A stretch of 22,922 bases of DNA from an uncultured Eubacteriales bacterium (GTDB lineage Bacteria > Bacillota > Clostridia > Oscillospirales > Oscillospiraceae): assembly GCA_905210385.1 (NCBI GenBank), contig CAJLWS010000007.1, forward strand, positions 1 through 22,922, read 5' to 3'. Position numbers and translations under genes: made by a program. Positions 15,991 through 22,922 of the stretch are shown piece by piece. The notes under the pieces were generated by a model. The model ran no database searches. It had not been told where the DNA came from and saw nothing but the letters and a program-made list of their open reading frames with translations. How positions within the stretch are numbered: position 1 is the first letter of the stretch; each line of letters begins with the position of its first letter.

Positions 15991-17022
15991 TCAATCATCC
16001 AGAAATTCCAGCAGGGCCGGATTCAGGTCTTGCTGGTACTTGACCGTTTCTACTGCGGACACCACAGCCCGCAGCTCCAATTCCCGCAGGTTCAGGTAGG
16101 CCACCGCTGTGTACACCGACGGTTTTCCCATTCGCAGCTGCCGCCGGCTGAGCTGGTATAGCACTGCGCCATACCGGTTTTGCAGCTCTTCCGGCGCAGC
16201 ACCGCGAAACGCTGAAGCATACGGAGTCGCCTCCACCATCTCCATCACAGCCTGGGCAGTGGGCGCGCTGCACATGGCTCGGATCTGTTCCGGACGCACT
16301 TTATAATGGTTTGGAAGTAATACGGGCAGGAAGTCGTCTTCCTCCGGAAAATACTGCTTCATGCGCAGAATGTTCATGATATTGAGCATATCCACCTGGC
16401 TCCCCACCGACTGCTCCAACAGCCGCCGGGTATCCCCGGCATAGCGGCGGGCAACCAGCTGAAGGGTCTACCGATAGTAAACCGACCACAGCAGCGCCTC
16501 GGTTATTCCGTAGTCTGGAAGCGTTTCTCCCGCACGCAGGCGATTGAGCGCGTCATGGAAGATGCTCCCCTGGGTGGCATCCACCAGGCCGTTGAAGTCC
16601 GTGCACTGGCGCAGCTTTTCCAAATCCACCCCGGCCCGGGATACATAGGCTCGGGGCAGCTCCTCTGTCTCCCGGTACAGCCTTGCATGGAGTCTGCGCA
16701 GGGCGGCCAGGATCCGTTCCAGCTCCGCTCGGCGGACGGGGAAATCCATGAGAGGCCAGTCCTTCTGGGGAAGAAAGGAGGCCAAGCGCAGCCCCTCCTG
16801 GCGCACCTGACCCCGTAGCGCATCCTCCAGCCGGGCCCGGGTGACCAGCGGCTCCCCTGCCAAGGCCTGGGCCGCCTGAGCCCAGGCGGGCTGCTGGCAT
16901 AGCTCTGCCAGCACCTCCTGCACGCTGCCCAGCCGTGCAATTCTCGCCAGCTCCGCCCGGCGCAGCCGGCGACCATACATCGCCCTGGCCTTCGTGGCCA
17001 GCGCTTCATACTGGGCGCTCAC
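15991..17022 (-). pseudogene. ntpC: V-type ATPase subunit C, interrupted by an in-frame TAG
   Basis: Subunit C is the funnel-shaped adaptor between the central stalk and the K ring. One continuous frame of 344 codons covers the whole family length, but codon 185 (16470-16468) is TAG. The two parts, residues 1-184 and about 158 residues after the stop, match successive halves of the protein. The first ends LLWSVYYR, and the second continues TLQLVARRYAGDTRRLLEQ and contains the VDMLNIMNILRMKQYF segment typical of the C subunit. The GTG start at 17022 overlaps the stop of the G/H gene as GTGA. A single change such as CAG to TAG would explain it. Possibilities are a real nonsense mutation, a sequencing error, or suppression. 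Reinitiation at an internal ATG would give only a C-terminal fragment. Loss of C would be expected to uncouple the enzyme. Confidence 0.88.
16468..16470 (-). other. In-frame amber codon within ntpC
   Basis: Codon 185 reads TAG in the context CGG-TAG-ACC on the minus strand, with the same frame open on both sides. FkbH, SGNH-NodB and subunit D genes in this window use TAG as their normal stop, which argues against general recoding. Confidence 0.9.
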
Positions 17023-17339
17023 GGAATGTCCACCGTTTGGCGAAACAAGGTGTCCACCCAGTTGTCGCCATACCTGGCATAGGCCCGCTCCATCTTTTCC
17101 GCAGCCTCTGTCAGCCGGGCATCCTGGGCCGCAATGGCCCGCTCTCTCTTAGCCAGCTCCTCCTGCTTGAGCTTTTCCAGGCGCTCCTTTGCCCGCGCCA
17201 TCAGATTGTCCCTAATACGCTGGCTCTCCACCATCAGGTGGTCGTTTAGTCCGGCCAACTCCTCACGCGCTTCATCTGTGACCGCATTTGCGGCTCGTTC
17301 CGCCTCCAAAATCCGGTCAATCAAGGCTGTGTACTCCAC
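17019..17339 (-). CDS. ntpF: V-type ATPase subunit G/H (peripheral stalk coiled coil)
   Basis: A 106-residue protein, almost entirely a charged helix (Ala/Glu/Arg/Lys-rich, about residues 5-90) ending GDNWVDTLFRQTVDIP. It matches the short stalk subunit that pairs with E, called NtpF in E. hirae and H or G elsewhere. The GTG at 17339 is chosen because AGGAGG lies 6 nt upstream. The frame stays open for 22 more codons, but that stretch overlaps the promoter region. It is the first gene of the operon, and its stop overlaps the GTG start of subunit C. Confidence 0.85.
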   Translation of the reverse strand: MEYTALIDRILEAERAANAVTDEAREELAGLNDHLMVESQRIRDNLMARAKERLEKLKQEELAKRERAIAAQDARLTEAAEKMERAYARYGDNWVDTLFRQTVDIP

Positions 17340-17389
17340 GGAAACCCTCCTCCCAGTCAAAGCGTACTCCCCAAATTTAGTTACACGCC

Positions 17390-17418
17390 ATTTTATCACC
17401 CTCATCCGGAAATGAAAA
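17390..17418 (-). promoter_or_regulatory. Candidate sigma-A promoter of the V-ATPase operon
   Basis: On the minus strand TTTTCA (17418-17413) and TAAAAT (17395-17390) are separated by 17 nt. The -10 matches 5 of 6 consensus bases and the -35 matches 4 of 6. Transcription would start near 17383, giving a leader of about 44 nt before the GTG of the first gene. The 281-bp region between this operon and the divergent lrp-like gene holds both promoters and no other gene. Confidence 0.5.
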
Positions 17419-17501
17419 GCACAATTTCACCAAACATTTCTCTCCCATTCGGGAAGATCGTACACTATTTGCAAGAATTCTCTCCCCAGAAGAATGGGGG
17501 A

Positions 17502-17530
17502 TTGCCTTCTTCCCTCCCCCGGTATATAAT
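17502..17530 (+). promoter_or_regulatory. Sigma-A promoter of the lrp-aminotransferase unit
   Basis: TTGCCT (17502-17507), a 17-nt spacer and a perfect TATAAT (17525-17530). Transcription would start near 17537 and leave a leader of about 84 nt. The downstream leader is AT-rich and contains ATTGT/ACAAT arms (17585-17604) that could be a regulator site, but this is speculative. Confidence 0.65.
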
Positions 17531-17620
17531 ACACTTTAACCAAACAAAGGGACACCTGGCGTGTATATGATACCCTGCTCCCCAATTGTTTGCAATATTA
17601 CAATATAAGGAGGCACTTCT

Positions 17621-18100
17621 ATGAAAAAGCTGCTGCAGCTGCTGGAAGACGATTGTACCCTGACCCACGCCCAACTGGCATCCATGTCCGGTCTCACCGA
17701 GGCAGAGGTGGCAGCGGCAATCAAGAAGTACGAGGAGGAGCGTGTCATTCTGGGCTATACCGCCATTGTGGATTGGGACCGCACCGACCGGGAGAGCGTC
17801 ACCGCCCTCATCGAGGTCAACGTCACCCCCCAGCGGGGTGAGGGTTTCGACCGGGTGGCTCAGCGCATCTACCAGTACGACGAGGTGGAGTCAGTCTACC
17901 TGATGAGCGGCTCCTTCGACCTGACCGTCATCATTTCCGGGCGCTCCCTGAAGGAAGTGGCCCTGTTCGTGGGGGAGAAATTGGCCCCCCTGGAGGACGT
18001 CACCGGCACCGCCACCCACTTCATCCTGAAGAAATATAAAGAAAAACACCTGATCTTCCAGAAGCAGGAGGTTCAGGAGGAAAGGTTTGTTTTTGAATGA
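17621..18100 (+). CDS. Lrp/AsnC family transcriptional regulator
   Basis: A 159-residue protein with an N-terminal helix-turn-helix (about residues 3-48, LTHAQLASMSGLTEAEVAAAIKKYEEERVI) and a RAM-type effector/oligomerisation domain (about residues 62-140, including VESVYLMSGSFDLTVIISGRSLKEVALFV). Such proteins sense amino acids and control amino-acid metabolism genes, often their neighbours and themselves. The ATG has AAGGAGG 7 nt upstream. Its stop overlaps the ATG of the aminotransferase gene (ATGA), so the two are translationally coupled. The most likely target is its own operon. The effector is unknown. Confidence 0.93.
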   Translation: MKKLLQLLEDDCTLTHAQLASMSGLTEAEVAAAIKKYEEERVILGYTAIVDWDRTDRESVTALIEVNVTPQRGEGFDRVAQRIYQYDEVESVYLMSGSFDLTVIISGRSLKEVALFVGEKLAPLEDVTGTATHFILKKYKEKHLIFQKQEVQEERFVFE

Positions 18101-19278
18101 TGAATTACGATCAGATTCTGTGCCGGCGCATCCAGGACGTCCCTCCCTCCGGGATCCGGAAATACTTTGACCTGCTGGAGGGGATGGACGGCGGTATCTC
18201 CCTGGGCATCGGTGAGCCTGACTTCCCCACCCCCTGGCACATCCGGGACGCGGGCATCTATTCCCTGGAAAAGGGCTTTACCAAATACACCCCCAATGCG
18301 GGCCTGTCCGATCTGCGCCGGGCCATCAGCCGCTACATGAAGCGGCGCTTTGACCTGGTGTACGCCCCCATCGGCCAGATCCTGGTCACCGTAGGGGGCA
18401 GCGAGGGGCTGGACCTGGCCTTCCGCTGCCTGCTGGAGGCGGGGGACGAGGTCATCATTCCAACCCCGTCCTTCGTCTGCTATGGGCCGCTGGCCTCCAT
18501 GTGCCACGGAGTGCCCGTGCTGGTAGAGACCAAGGCGGAGAACGAGTTCCGCCTCACCGCCGACGAGCTGCGCGCCGCCATCACCCCCCGGACCAAGGCC
18601 CTGGTGCTCCCCTTCCCCAACAACCCCACCGGGGGCATTATGGGCCGGGATGATCTGGAGGCCATCGCCGACGTGCTCCGGGGCACCAATATCATGGTGA
18701 TCTCCGACGAGATCTACGCCGAACTGACCTACGGCCAGCACCACGTTTCCATGGCCAATCTGCCCGACATGTATGAGCGCACCATCGTCATCAACGGCTT
18801 CTCCAAGGCCTACTCCATGACTGGCTGGCGCATGGGCTATGTGTGCGGACCCAAAGAGCTCATCAGCGCCATGACTAAGCTCCACCAGTACGGCATCATG
18901 TCCGCTCCCACCACCAGCCAGTACGCCGCCATTGAGGCCATGGAAAACGGGGATCGGGACATCGAGAACATGCGGGAAGAGTATGACGGCCGCCGGCGCT
19001 TCCTGGTGGACGGCTTCCGCAAACTGGGGCTGGACTGCTTCGAGCCTCGGGGCGCTTTCTACACCTTCCCTTGCGTCAAGTCCACCGGACTGTCCAGCGA
19101 AGAGTTCTGCGAGCGGCTCATCGTGGAGGAAAAGGTTGCCGTTATCCCCGGCACCGCCTTCGGCCCGGGGGGCGAGGGCTATGTCCGTGCCTGCTATGCG
19201 GCCTCCATGCGGGATCTGGGCGAAGCGCTCAGTCGTATGGGCCACTTCTTGGAAAATCTGAAAAATTCCCGGGTCTGA
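18097..19278 (+). CDS. PLP-dependent class I aminotransferase
   Basis: A 393-residue fold-type I aminotransferase of normal length. GFSKAYSMTGWRMGY places the PLP-binding lysine at 237. NNPTGG (175-180) and SDEIYAEL (203-210) supply the Asn, Asp and Tyr cofactor contacts, and the C-terminal YVRACYA holds the substrate carboxylate-binding arginine. It resembles the aspartate/aromatic/PatA-like group, but the amino donor cannot be named from the sequence. The first ATG overlaps the lrp-like stop and a second ATG follows at once. AGGAGG lies about 15 nt upstream, so coupling to the upstream gene probably drives initiation. Position next to an Lrp regulator and before a ThrH-like phosphatase suggests a role in amino-acid metabolism. 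Confidence 0.93.
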   Translation: MMNYDQILCRRIQDVPPSGIRKYFDLLEGMDGGISLGIGEPDFPTPWHIRDAGIYSLEKGFTKYTPNAGLSDLRRAISRYMKRRFDLVYAPIGQILVTVGGSEGLDLAFRCLLEAGDEVIIPTPSFVCYGPLASMCHGVPVLVETKAENEFRLTADELRAAITPRTKALVLPFPNNPTGGIMGRDDLEAIADVLRGTNIMVISDEIYAELTYGQHHVSMANLPDMYERTIVINGFSKAYSMTGWRMGYVCGPKELISAMTKLHQYGIMSAPTTSQYAAIEAMENGDRDIENMREEYDGRRRFLVDGFRKLGLDCFEPRGAFYTFPCVKSTGLSSEEFCERLIVEEKVAVIPGTAFGPGGEGYVRACYAASMRDLGEALSRMGHFLENLKNSRV

Positions 19279-19303
19279 CCCGATTGCGACAGGAGCTGAC
19301 ACT

Positions 19304-19906
19304 GTGAATATCGTATGTTTGGATATGGAGGGCGTACTGGTCCCTGAGATTTGGATTGCCTTCGCCCAGGCCAGCGGCATTCCCGAACTGAGCCGCACCA
19401 CCCGAGACGAGCCGGACTATGACAAGCTGATGGCTTGGCGTCTGGACATCCTCCGGACACATGGCCTGGGCCTGAAAGAGATCCAGGATGTGATCTCCGG
19501 CATTGATCCGCTACCTGGCGCCAAGGCCTTCCTGGATGAGTTGCGCACCCTCACCCAGGTGGTCATTCTCAGTGATACCTTTGAACAGTTCGCCCAGCCC
19601 TTGATGCGGAAGCTGGGCTGGCCTACCCTGCTATGCAACACCCTAGAGATAGCCACCGACGGATCCATCACCGGCTACCACATGCGCTGTCCCCAGTCCA
19701 AGCTCACTACCGTGCGAGCGCTTCAGTCCATGGGCTACGACACCATCGCCGCCGGAGACAGCTTCAACGACCTGGCTATGATCCAGGCCAGCAAGGCTGG
19801 CTTTCTTTTCCGCACCACCCCCCAGATCAAGGCCGATTATCCGCAGCTGCCCGCTTTTGAGGAGTTTGACGATCTGCTGCGCGCCATCCAGGGCGCCTTG
19901 AACTGA
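19304..19906 (+). CDS. thrH: ThrH-type phosphoserine phosphatase / homoserine phosphotransferase
   Basis: A 200-residue HAD protein, closely resembling Pseudomonas ThrH as I remember it. The N-terminus has LDMEGVLVPEIWIAFA, with Asp7 as nucleophile and the DxEG form rather than DxDG. It is followed by TTRDEPDYD (32-40), VILSDTFEQFAQPLMRKLG (87-105) and AAGDSFNDLAM (149-159). ThrH dephosphorylates phosphoserine and can pass the phosphate to homoserine. The GTG start at 19304 has AGGAG 8 nt upstream and lies 25 nt after the aminotransferase gene, so it is probably in the same transcript. It may complete serine synthesis or feed threonine synthesis. Confidence 0.92.
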   Translation: MNIVCLDMEGVLVPEIWIAFAQASGIPELSRTTRDEPDYDKLMAWRLDILRTHGLGLKEIQDVISGIDPLPGAKAFLDELRTLTQVVILSDTFEQFAQPLMRKLGWPTLLCNTLEIATDGSITGYHMRCPQSKLTTVRALQSMGYDTIAAGDSFNDLAMIQASKAGFLFRTTPQIKADYPQLPAFEEFDDLLRAIQGALN

Positions 19907-19908
19907 GT

Positions 19909-19945
19909 GTCCCCATCCCCCTTTTGCATCAGCGGGGTCGGGGAC
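19909..19945 (+). other. Weak stem-loop between thrH and the DUF1015 gene
   Basis: GTCCCC and GGGGAC pair at the ends, with four further GC pairs inside a two-base internal mismatch. There is no U-tract. It may attenuate or separate the two genes or be incidental. Confidence 0.35.
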
Positions 19946-19985
19946 TCTCTCCCGGCCGTACGTCCATCGGAAAGGAGTCCTTCCC

Positions 19986-21266
19986 ATGTCAGCCGATTTT
20001 TCCACGCTCCCCTTTCGTCCTGCGGACATCTTGCTTCCCCAGGACTGCGACCTCACCCTCTGGTCGGTGGTGGCCTGCGACCAGTACACCTCTCAGCCGG
20101 AGTACTGGCAGCGGGTGGAGGAGCGGGTGGGCCGCGCCCCATCCTCGTTGCGCCTGATTCTTACGGAGAGCAGCCTGGACGGCCCGCATGTGGAAACAGA
20201 TATCATGGATGTGAATAACACCATGAGCCGATACCTCCGGGAGGGCCGTTTCGTCCAATTGGAGCAGAGCATGATCTATGTAGAGCGCACCCTACACAAT
20301 GGCAGGGTGCGCCGAGGCTTGGTGGGCATGGTAGATCTGGAGCAGTATGATTACGAGCCCGGCTCCCGCGCTCCGGTCCGGGCCACGGAAGGAGTAATCC
20401 TCTCCCGCATCCCGCCCCGGGTGGCCGTGCGGAAAAACGCCCCCATCGAGCTGCCCCATACCATGCTGCTGTGTGATGATCCCGGCCGCACCGTCATCGA
20501 GCCCCTCACCGCCCAGAAGGACCAGATGGAACCGCTCTATGACTTCCCTCTCATGGAGGAGGGTGGCCGGGTGGCCGGCTGGCGCCTTGGACCTGCTCAG
20601 CTCGACCAAGCGGCGCAGGCCATGTCCCGTCTGGCCGACCCCGACAGTTTCCGCACCCGGTATCATACCGACGCGCCGGTCATGCTCTTCGCTGTGGGGG
20701 ACGGTAATCACTCCCTGGCCACCGCCAAGGAGTGCTATGAGCGGCAGAAACGGCTGACCTCCCCTGACCGCTGGGCCAGCCTGCCCGCCCGGTTCGCCCT
20801 GTGCGAGCTGGTCAACCTCCATGACGACAGCCTGGAGTTTGAACCCATCCACCGGGTAGTCTTTCACACCGATTCGCAAGCCCTGCTCACCGCCCTGATC
20901 CATCATTTCCCCGGCGCCAGCCGGGGCGCAACCGGCCGGGGCCAGGTGCTGCACTATGTCTGTGGAGCGGGGGAGGGAGATATCACCATCCCAAATCCAC
21001 CGTTCCAGCTTCCGGCGGAGACTCTGCAGCTGTTCCTGGACGAATATCTCGCAGGCCATGCAGGCCGGGTGGACTACATTCATGGAGAGACTGTGGCCAG
21101 GCAGTTTGCCGCCCGATCGGGAAATATCGCCTTTCTTCTGCCCACCATGGATAAGGCTGAGCTATTTCCCACTGTCATCCGCGATGGGGCGCTGCCTCGG
21201 AAAACCTTTTCCATGGGACAGCCCAACGACAAGCGCTTCTATTTAGAGGCCCGAAAAATCCGCTGA
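19986..21266 (+). CDS. DUF1015 family protein
   Basis: A 426-residue cytoplasmic protein with the family landmarks: RATEGVILSRIPPR (132-145), a conserved LPHTMLLCDDP stretch and FAVGDGNHSLATAK (235-248), which is the GDGNH/ADGHH core. No signal peptide or membrane segment is seen. The function is not established to my knowledge. Members often lie near serine biosynthesis genes in Clostridia (recollection, not checked), and here it follows a phosphoserine phosphatase-like gene, so a link to serine or phosphoserine metabolism is possible. The ATG has AAAGGAG 8 nt upstream, 79 nt after thrH. Confidence 0.88.
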   Translation: MSADFSTLPFRPADILLPQDCDLTLWSVVACDQYTSQPEYWQRVEERVGRAPSSLRLILTESSLDGPHVETDIMDVNNTMSRYLREGRFVQLEQSMIYVERTLHNGRVRRGLVGMVDLEQYDYEPGSRAPVRATEGVILSRIPPRVAVRKNAPIELPHTMLLCDDPGRTVIEPLTAQKDQMEPLYDFPLMEEGGRVAGWRLGPAQLDQAAQAMSRLADPDSFRTRYHTDAPVMLFAVGDGNHSLATAKECYERQKRLTSPDRWASLPARFALCELVNLHDDSLEFEPIHRVVFHTDSQALLTALIHHFPGASRGATGRGQVLHYVCGAGEGDITIPNPPFQLPAETLQLFLDEYLAGHAGRVDYIHGETVARQFAARSGNIAFLLPTMDKAELFPTVIRDGALPRKTFSMGQPNDKRFYLEARKIR

Positions 21267-21276
21267 ACGATGCACT

Positions 21277-21307
21277 GCTGCCGGCACGGCATACCCGTGC
21301 CGGCAGC
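21277..21307 (+). other. Perfect 13-bp hairpin after the DUF1015 gene
   Basis: GCTGCCGGCACGG pairs perfectly with CCGTGCCGGCAGC around a CATAC loop, 10 nt after the stop codon. No U-run follows (TCCATCCATCC), so it may be a Rho-dependent or partial terminator, or an mRNA 3'-end stabiliser before ispE. Confidence 0.65.
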
Positions 21308-21364
21308 TCCATCCATCCGCATCCAGGAGGAGTATCACTTTTACCAATAGGAGGAGGTCTTTTC

Positions 21365-22204
21365 ATGCAGGTGCAGGCCTATGCTAAACTGAATCTCTCG
21401 TTGGACATCCTCCGCCGCCGGGAGGACGGCTACCACGACCTTCAGATGGTGATGCAGTCCATCTCCCTGGCTGACACCCTCACCATCACCCCGGGGGCGG
21501 GCCGGATGGATACCAACCTTTCCTACCTACCCGCCGACGGGCGCAACCTGGCCCAAGCGGCTGCCGCCGCATTCCGGGCGGCCACCGGTCTGGACATCCA
21601 AGTGGACATCGCCATCCAAAAGCACATCCCTGTGTGCGCCGGGCTGGCGGGGGGCAGTTCGGACGCGGCAGCGGTACTGCGGGCACTGAATGAACACACC
21701 GGCGCCGGGCTCTCCCCGGAGCGGCTGGCCAAAATCGGGGAGGCGGTGGGCTCCGACGTACCCTACTGCGTCCTGGGGGGCACCGCCCTGGCCGAGGGCA
21801 GGGGAGAGGTGCTCACCCCGCTGTCCCCACTCCCCCCCTGTCACGTGGCGGTGTGCAAGCCCCCCTTCCCCATCTCCACCCCCCAGCTCTTCGCACGAGT
21901 GGACACGAAGAAAATCACCCGCCGTCCGGATACCCAGGGGTTGATCGCCGCCCTGGGAAGAGGCGATCTGCCAGACGTCGCCCGGCGGATGTACAACGTC
22001 TTTGAGGATGTGCTGGAGCCCCGGCGCCGAGCCCAGATCGACGCCATCAAGGCCCAGCTCATCGACTGCGGTGCCCTGGGTGCCTCAATGACGGGCAGCG
22101 GCCCCACCGTGTTCGGCCTGTTCCTGGATGAGAGTGCCGCCCACCGGGCCGTCAAGGCGCTGCAAGAACAGTATCGTGAAGTTTTCCTCGCCCAAACTGT
22201 ATAA
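21365..22204 (+). CDS. ispE: 4-diphosphocytidyl-2-C-methyl-D-erythritol kinase
   Basis: A 279-residue GHMP kinase that phosphorylates CDP-methylerythritol in the non-mevalonate isoprenoid pathway. AYAKLNLSLDIL at the N-terminus holds catalytic Lys8, PVCAGLAGGSSDAAA (89-103) is the ATP-binding motif, DVPYC holds catalytic Asp131, and MTGSGPTVFGLF is the C-terminal GHMP motif. Length and motifs are normal. GGAGGAGG lies 7 nt before the ATG. It precedes spoIIR with a terminator between them. Confidence 0.97.
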   Translation: MQVQAYAKLNLSLDILRRREDGYHDLQMVMQSISLADTLTITPGAGRMDTNLSYLPADGRNLAQAAAAAFRAATGLDIQVDIAIQKHIPVCAGLAGGSSDAAAVLRALNEHTGAGLSPERLAKIGEAVGSDVPYCVLGGTALAEGRGEVLTPLSPLPPCHVAVCKPPFPISTPQLFARVDTKKITRRPDTQGLIAALGRGDLPDVARRMYNVFEDVLEPRRRAQIDAIKAQLIDCGALGASMTGSGPTVFGLFLDESAAHRAVKALQEQYREVFLAQTV

Positions 22205-22228
22205 AAAGCAGGCGCACCGTCCACAATG
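22199..22228 (+). promoter_or_regulatory. Candidate sigma-F promoter of spoIIR
   Basis: GTATA (22199-22203) matches the -35 element of Bacillus sigma-F promoters. After a 15-nt spacer, GTCCACAATG (22219-22228) fits GGNNANAATR at all but the second base. spoIIR is a known sigma-F target. Transcription would start near 22234, inside the loop of the ispE terminator. The -35 overlaps the ispE stop codon. Confidence 0.55.
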
Positions 22229-22260
22229 TAGGTACCCTACATAAGGACGGTGCGTTTTCT
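22213..22260 (+). terminator. Rho-independent terminator of ispE
   Basis: CGCACCGTCC (22213-22222) pairs with GGACGGTGCG (22245-22254), and an inner ATGTAGG/CCTACAT stem closes a TAC loop. TTTTCT follows (22255-22260). The minus-strand reading is also followed by a T-rich tract, so it could work in both directions. It ends exactly where the spoIIR start codon begins. Confidence 0.93.
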
Positions 22261-22890
22261 ATGGTTTCCAACAAGCTGCGCCTCTGGGAGGCGGCCCTCT
22301 TTCTGGCCTTCGGCCTGACCCTCACCGCCGGCGTCTGGTCTTCTGCCAGCGCCAGCGCCCTGGCCGGGCAAGTGCTCCGCCTCCACGTGGTGGCCAATTC
22401 CGACACCCAGGAAGACCAGGTCCTGAAACTCCAGGTCCGGGACGCGGTACTGGAGCAGGCAGACCTCCTCTTGGAGGACGTCACCGACCGGGGGGAGGCG
22501 GAGGCCGTCCTATCCCAGCAGCTCCAGGCCCTGGCGGAAGCCGGTGCCGCCGTGGTGGCCGGGGCAGGGTATGACTACCCGGTCACAGTATCCCTGGAAG
22601 ACTGCTGGTTCCCCACCAAGGTATACGACGGCTTCTCCCTGCCCGCAGGCACCTACCGTGCCCTGAGGATCGTCATCGGGGAGGGCGGGGGCCAGAACTG
22701 GTGGTGCGTAGTGTCCCCGCCCCTGTGCCTGGCCTCCGTCACCGAGGAGGTGGCCTCTACCGCCGCCCAGGCTGGCTTGTCCGAGGATCAGGTATCCCTC
22801 ATCACCGGCCGGGACGGGGGATATGTGGTGAAGTTCAAGCTGATGGAGTGGTGGGACAGCCTGATCCAGGCCCTGGGCCTGTCACGATAA
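22261..22890 (+). CDS. spoIIR: Stage II sporulation protein R
   Basis: A 209-residue secreted signalling protein. After an N-terminal hydrophobic signal (about residues 8-34), the family landmarks are VLRLHVVANSDTQEDQ (38-53), WFPTKVY (116-122) and ALRIVIGEGGGQNWWCVVSPP (134-154). In Bacillus it is made in the forespore under sigma-F and triggers SpoIIGA to process pro-sigma-E in the mother cell. The ATG directly follows the ispE terminator. The nearest purine site, AAGGA (22243-22247), is 13 nt away and would be sequestered in the hairpin on read-through transcripts. This supports a separate promoter. The gene shows that the organism has the sporulation programme or descends from one that did. 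Confidence 0.95.
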   Translation: MVSNKLRLWEAALFLAFGLTLTAGVWSSASASALAGQVLRLHVVANSDTQEDQVLKLQVRDAVLEQADLLLEDVTDRGEAEAVLSQQLQALAEAGAAVVAGAGYDYPVTVSLEDCWFPTKVYDGFSLPAGTYRALRIVIGEGGGQNWWCVVSPPLCLASVTEEVASTAAQAGLSEDQVSLITGRDGGYVVKFKLMEWWDSLIQALGLSR

Positions 22891-22893
22891 AAA

Positions 22894-22922
22894 GCCGCCC
22901 GGGAACAGCGTGCGCTGTTCCC
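22894..22922 (+). terminator. Probable spoIIR terminator, cut by window end
   Basis: GGGAACAGC (22901-22909) and GCTGTTCCC (22914-22922) form a 9-bp stem with a 4-nt loop. The preceding GCCGCCC after an A-run suggests that the stem extends and a U-tract follows outside the window. Confidence 0.6.

Noticed and set aside
16468..16470. Pyrrolysine or general amber recoding
   Set aside because: Three intact genes in the window (FkbH, SGNH-NodB, ntpD) end in TAG at the expected protein end, and V-ATPase C is not a known Pyl protein. Mutation or base error is simpler.
17461..17600. A riboswitch or T-box in the lrp-like leader
   Set aside because: The leader is only about 84 nt. It has short AT-rich arms and a small CCCCA/TGGGG hairpin upstream of the -10, and no recognised aptamer core or terminator.
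18073..19401. A 442-codon minus-strand open frame opposite the aminotransferase
   Set aside because: The plus-strand frame has complete aminotransferase motifs, a coupled start and normal length. The antisense frame has no family signature.

Overview
The window is high-GC DNA with short intergenic gaps, AGGAGG-type ribosome binding sites, frequent GTG/TTG starts, an Enterococcus-type V-ATPase operon and a spoIIR gene. Together these suggest an endospore-forming Clostridia bacterium, probably Oscillospiraceae (Flavonifractor/Pseudoflavonifractor/Lawsonibacter-like). The lineage is inferred from gene content and base composition only. No rRNA, tRNA, IS element, CRISPR array or integrase was seen.

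Region 1 (about 53-8365) is a cell-surface modification locus. Six genes run on the minus strand with gaps of 29 nt or less or with small overlaps, in the order: MBOAT O-acyltransferase, SGNH-like/NodB-deacetylase fusion, acyl carrier protein, FkbH-type glyceryl loader, GT2-GtrA fusion, GT-C-like membrane protein. A divergent Sfp-type phosphopantetheinyl transferase gene faces them. The set looks like the dlt (teichoic acid D-alanylation) system with its parts exchanged. DltA is replaced by FkbH, which in characterised pathways loads a D-glyceryl unit from 1,3-bisphosphoglycerate onto an ACP. DltC is replaced by the ACP, DltB by the MBOAT and DltD by the SGNH-like protein, here fused to a polysaccharide deacetylase. 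GT2-GtrA plus GT-C would form an undecaprenyl-phosphate-sugar pathway. My inference is an envelope polymer that is glycosylated, acylated (probably glycerate ester) and possibly N-deacetylated outside the membrane. This is the best candidate for an undescribed system here.

Region 2 (8511-17418) is a minus-strand V-type ATPase operon in the order G/H, C, I, K, F, E, A, B, D. It has a candidate sigma-A promoter upstream of G/H and a strong terminator after D. Subunit C carries an in-frame TAG. The spacer between K and F holds an exact 39-bp direct repeat and a hairpin, and a second strong hairpin lies between B and D.

Region 3 (17502-22922) is on the plus strand. A Lrp/AsnC regulator overlaps a class I aminotransferase gene. 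A ThrH-type phosphoserine phosphatase/homoserine phosphotransferase and a DUF1015 protein follow, which suggests amino-acid (serine/threonine) metabolism. Then come ispE (isoprenoid synthesis) and spoIIR (sporulation signal). The ispE terminator appears to contain a sigma-F-like promoter for spoIIR, so that the spoIIR transcript would start inside the hairpin loop. A terminator-like hairpin after spoIIR is cut by the window end.
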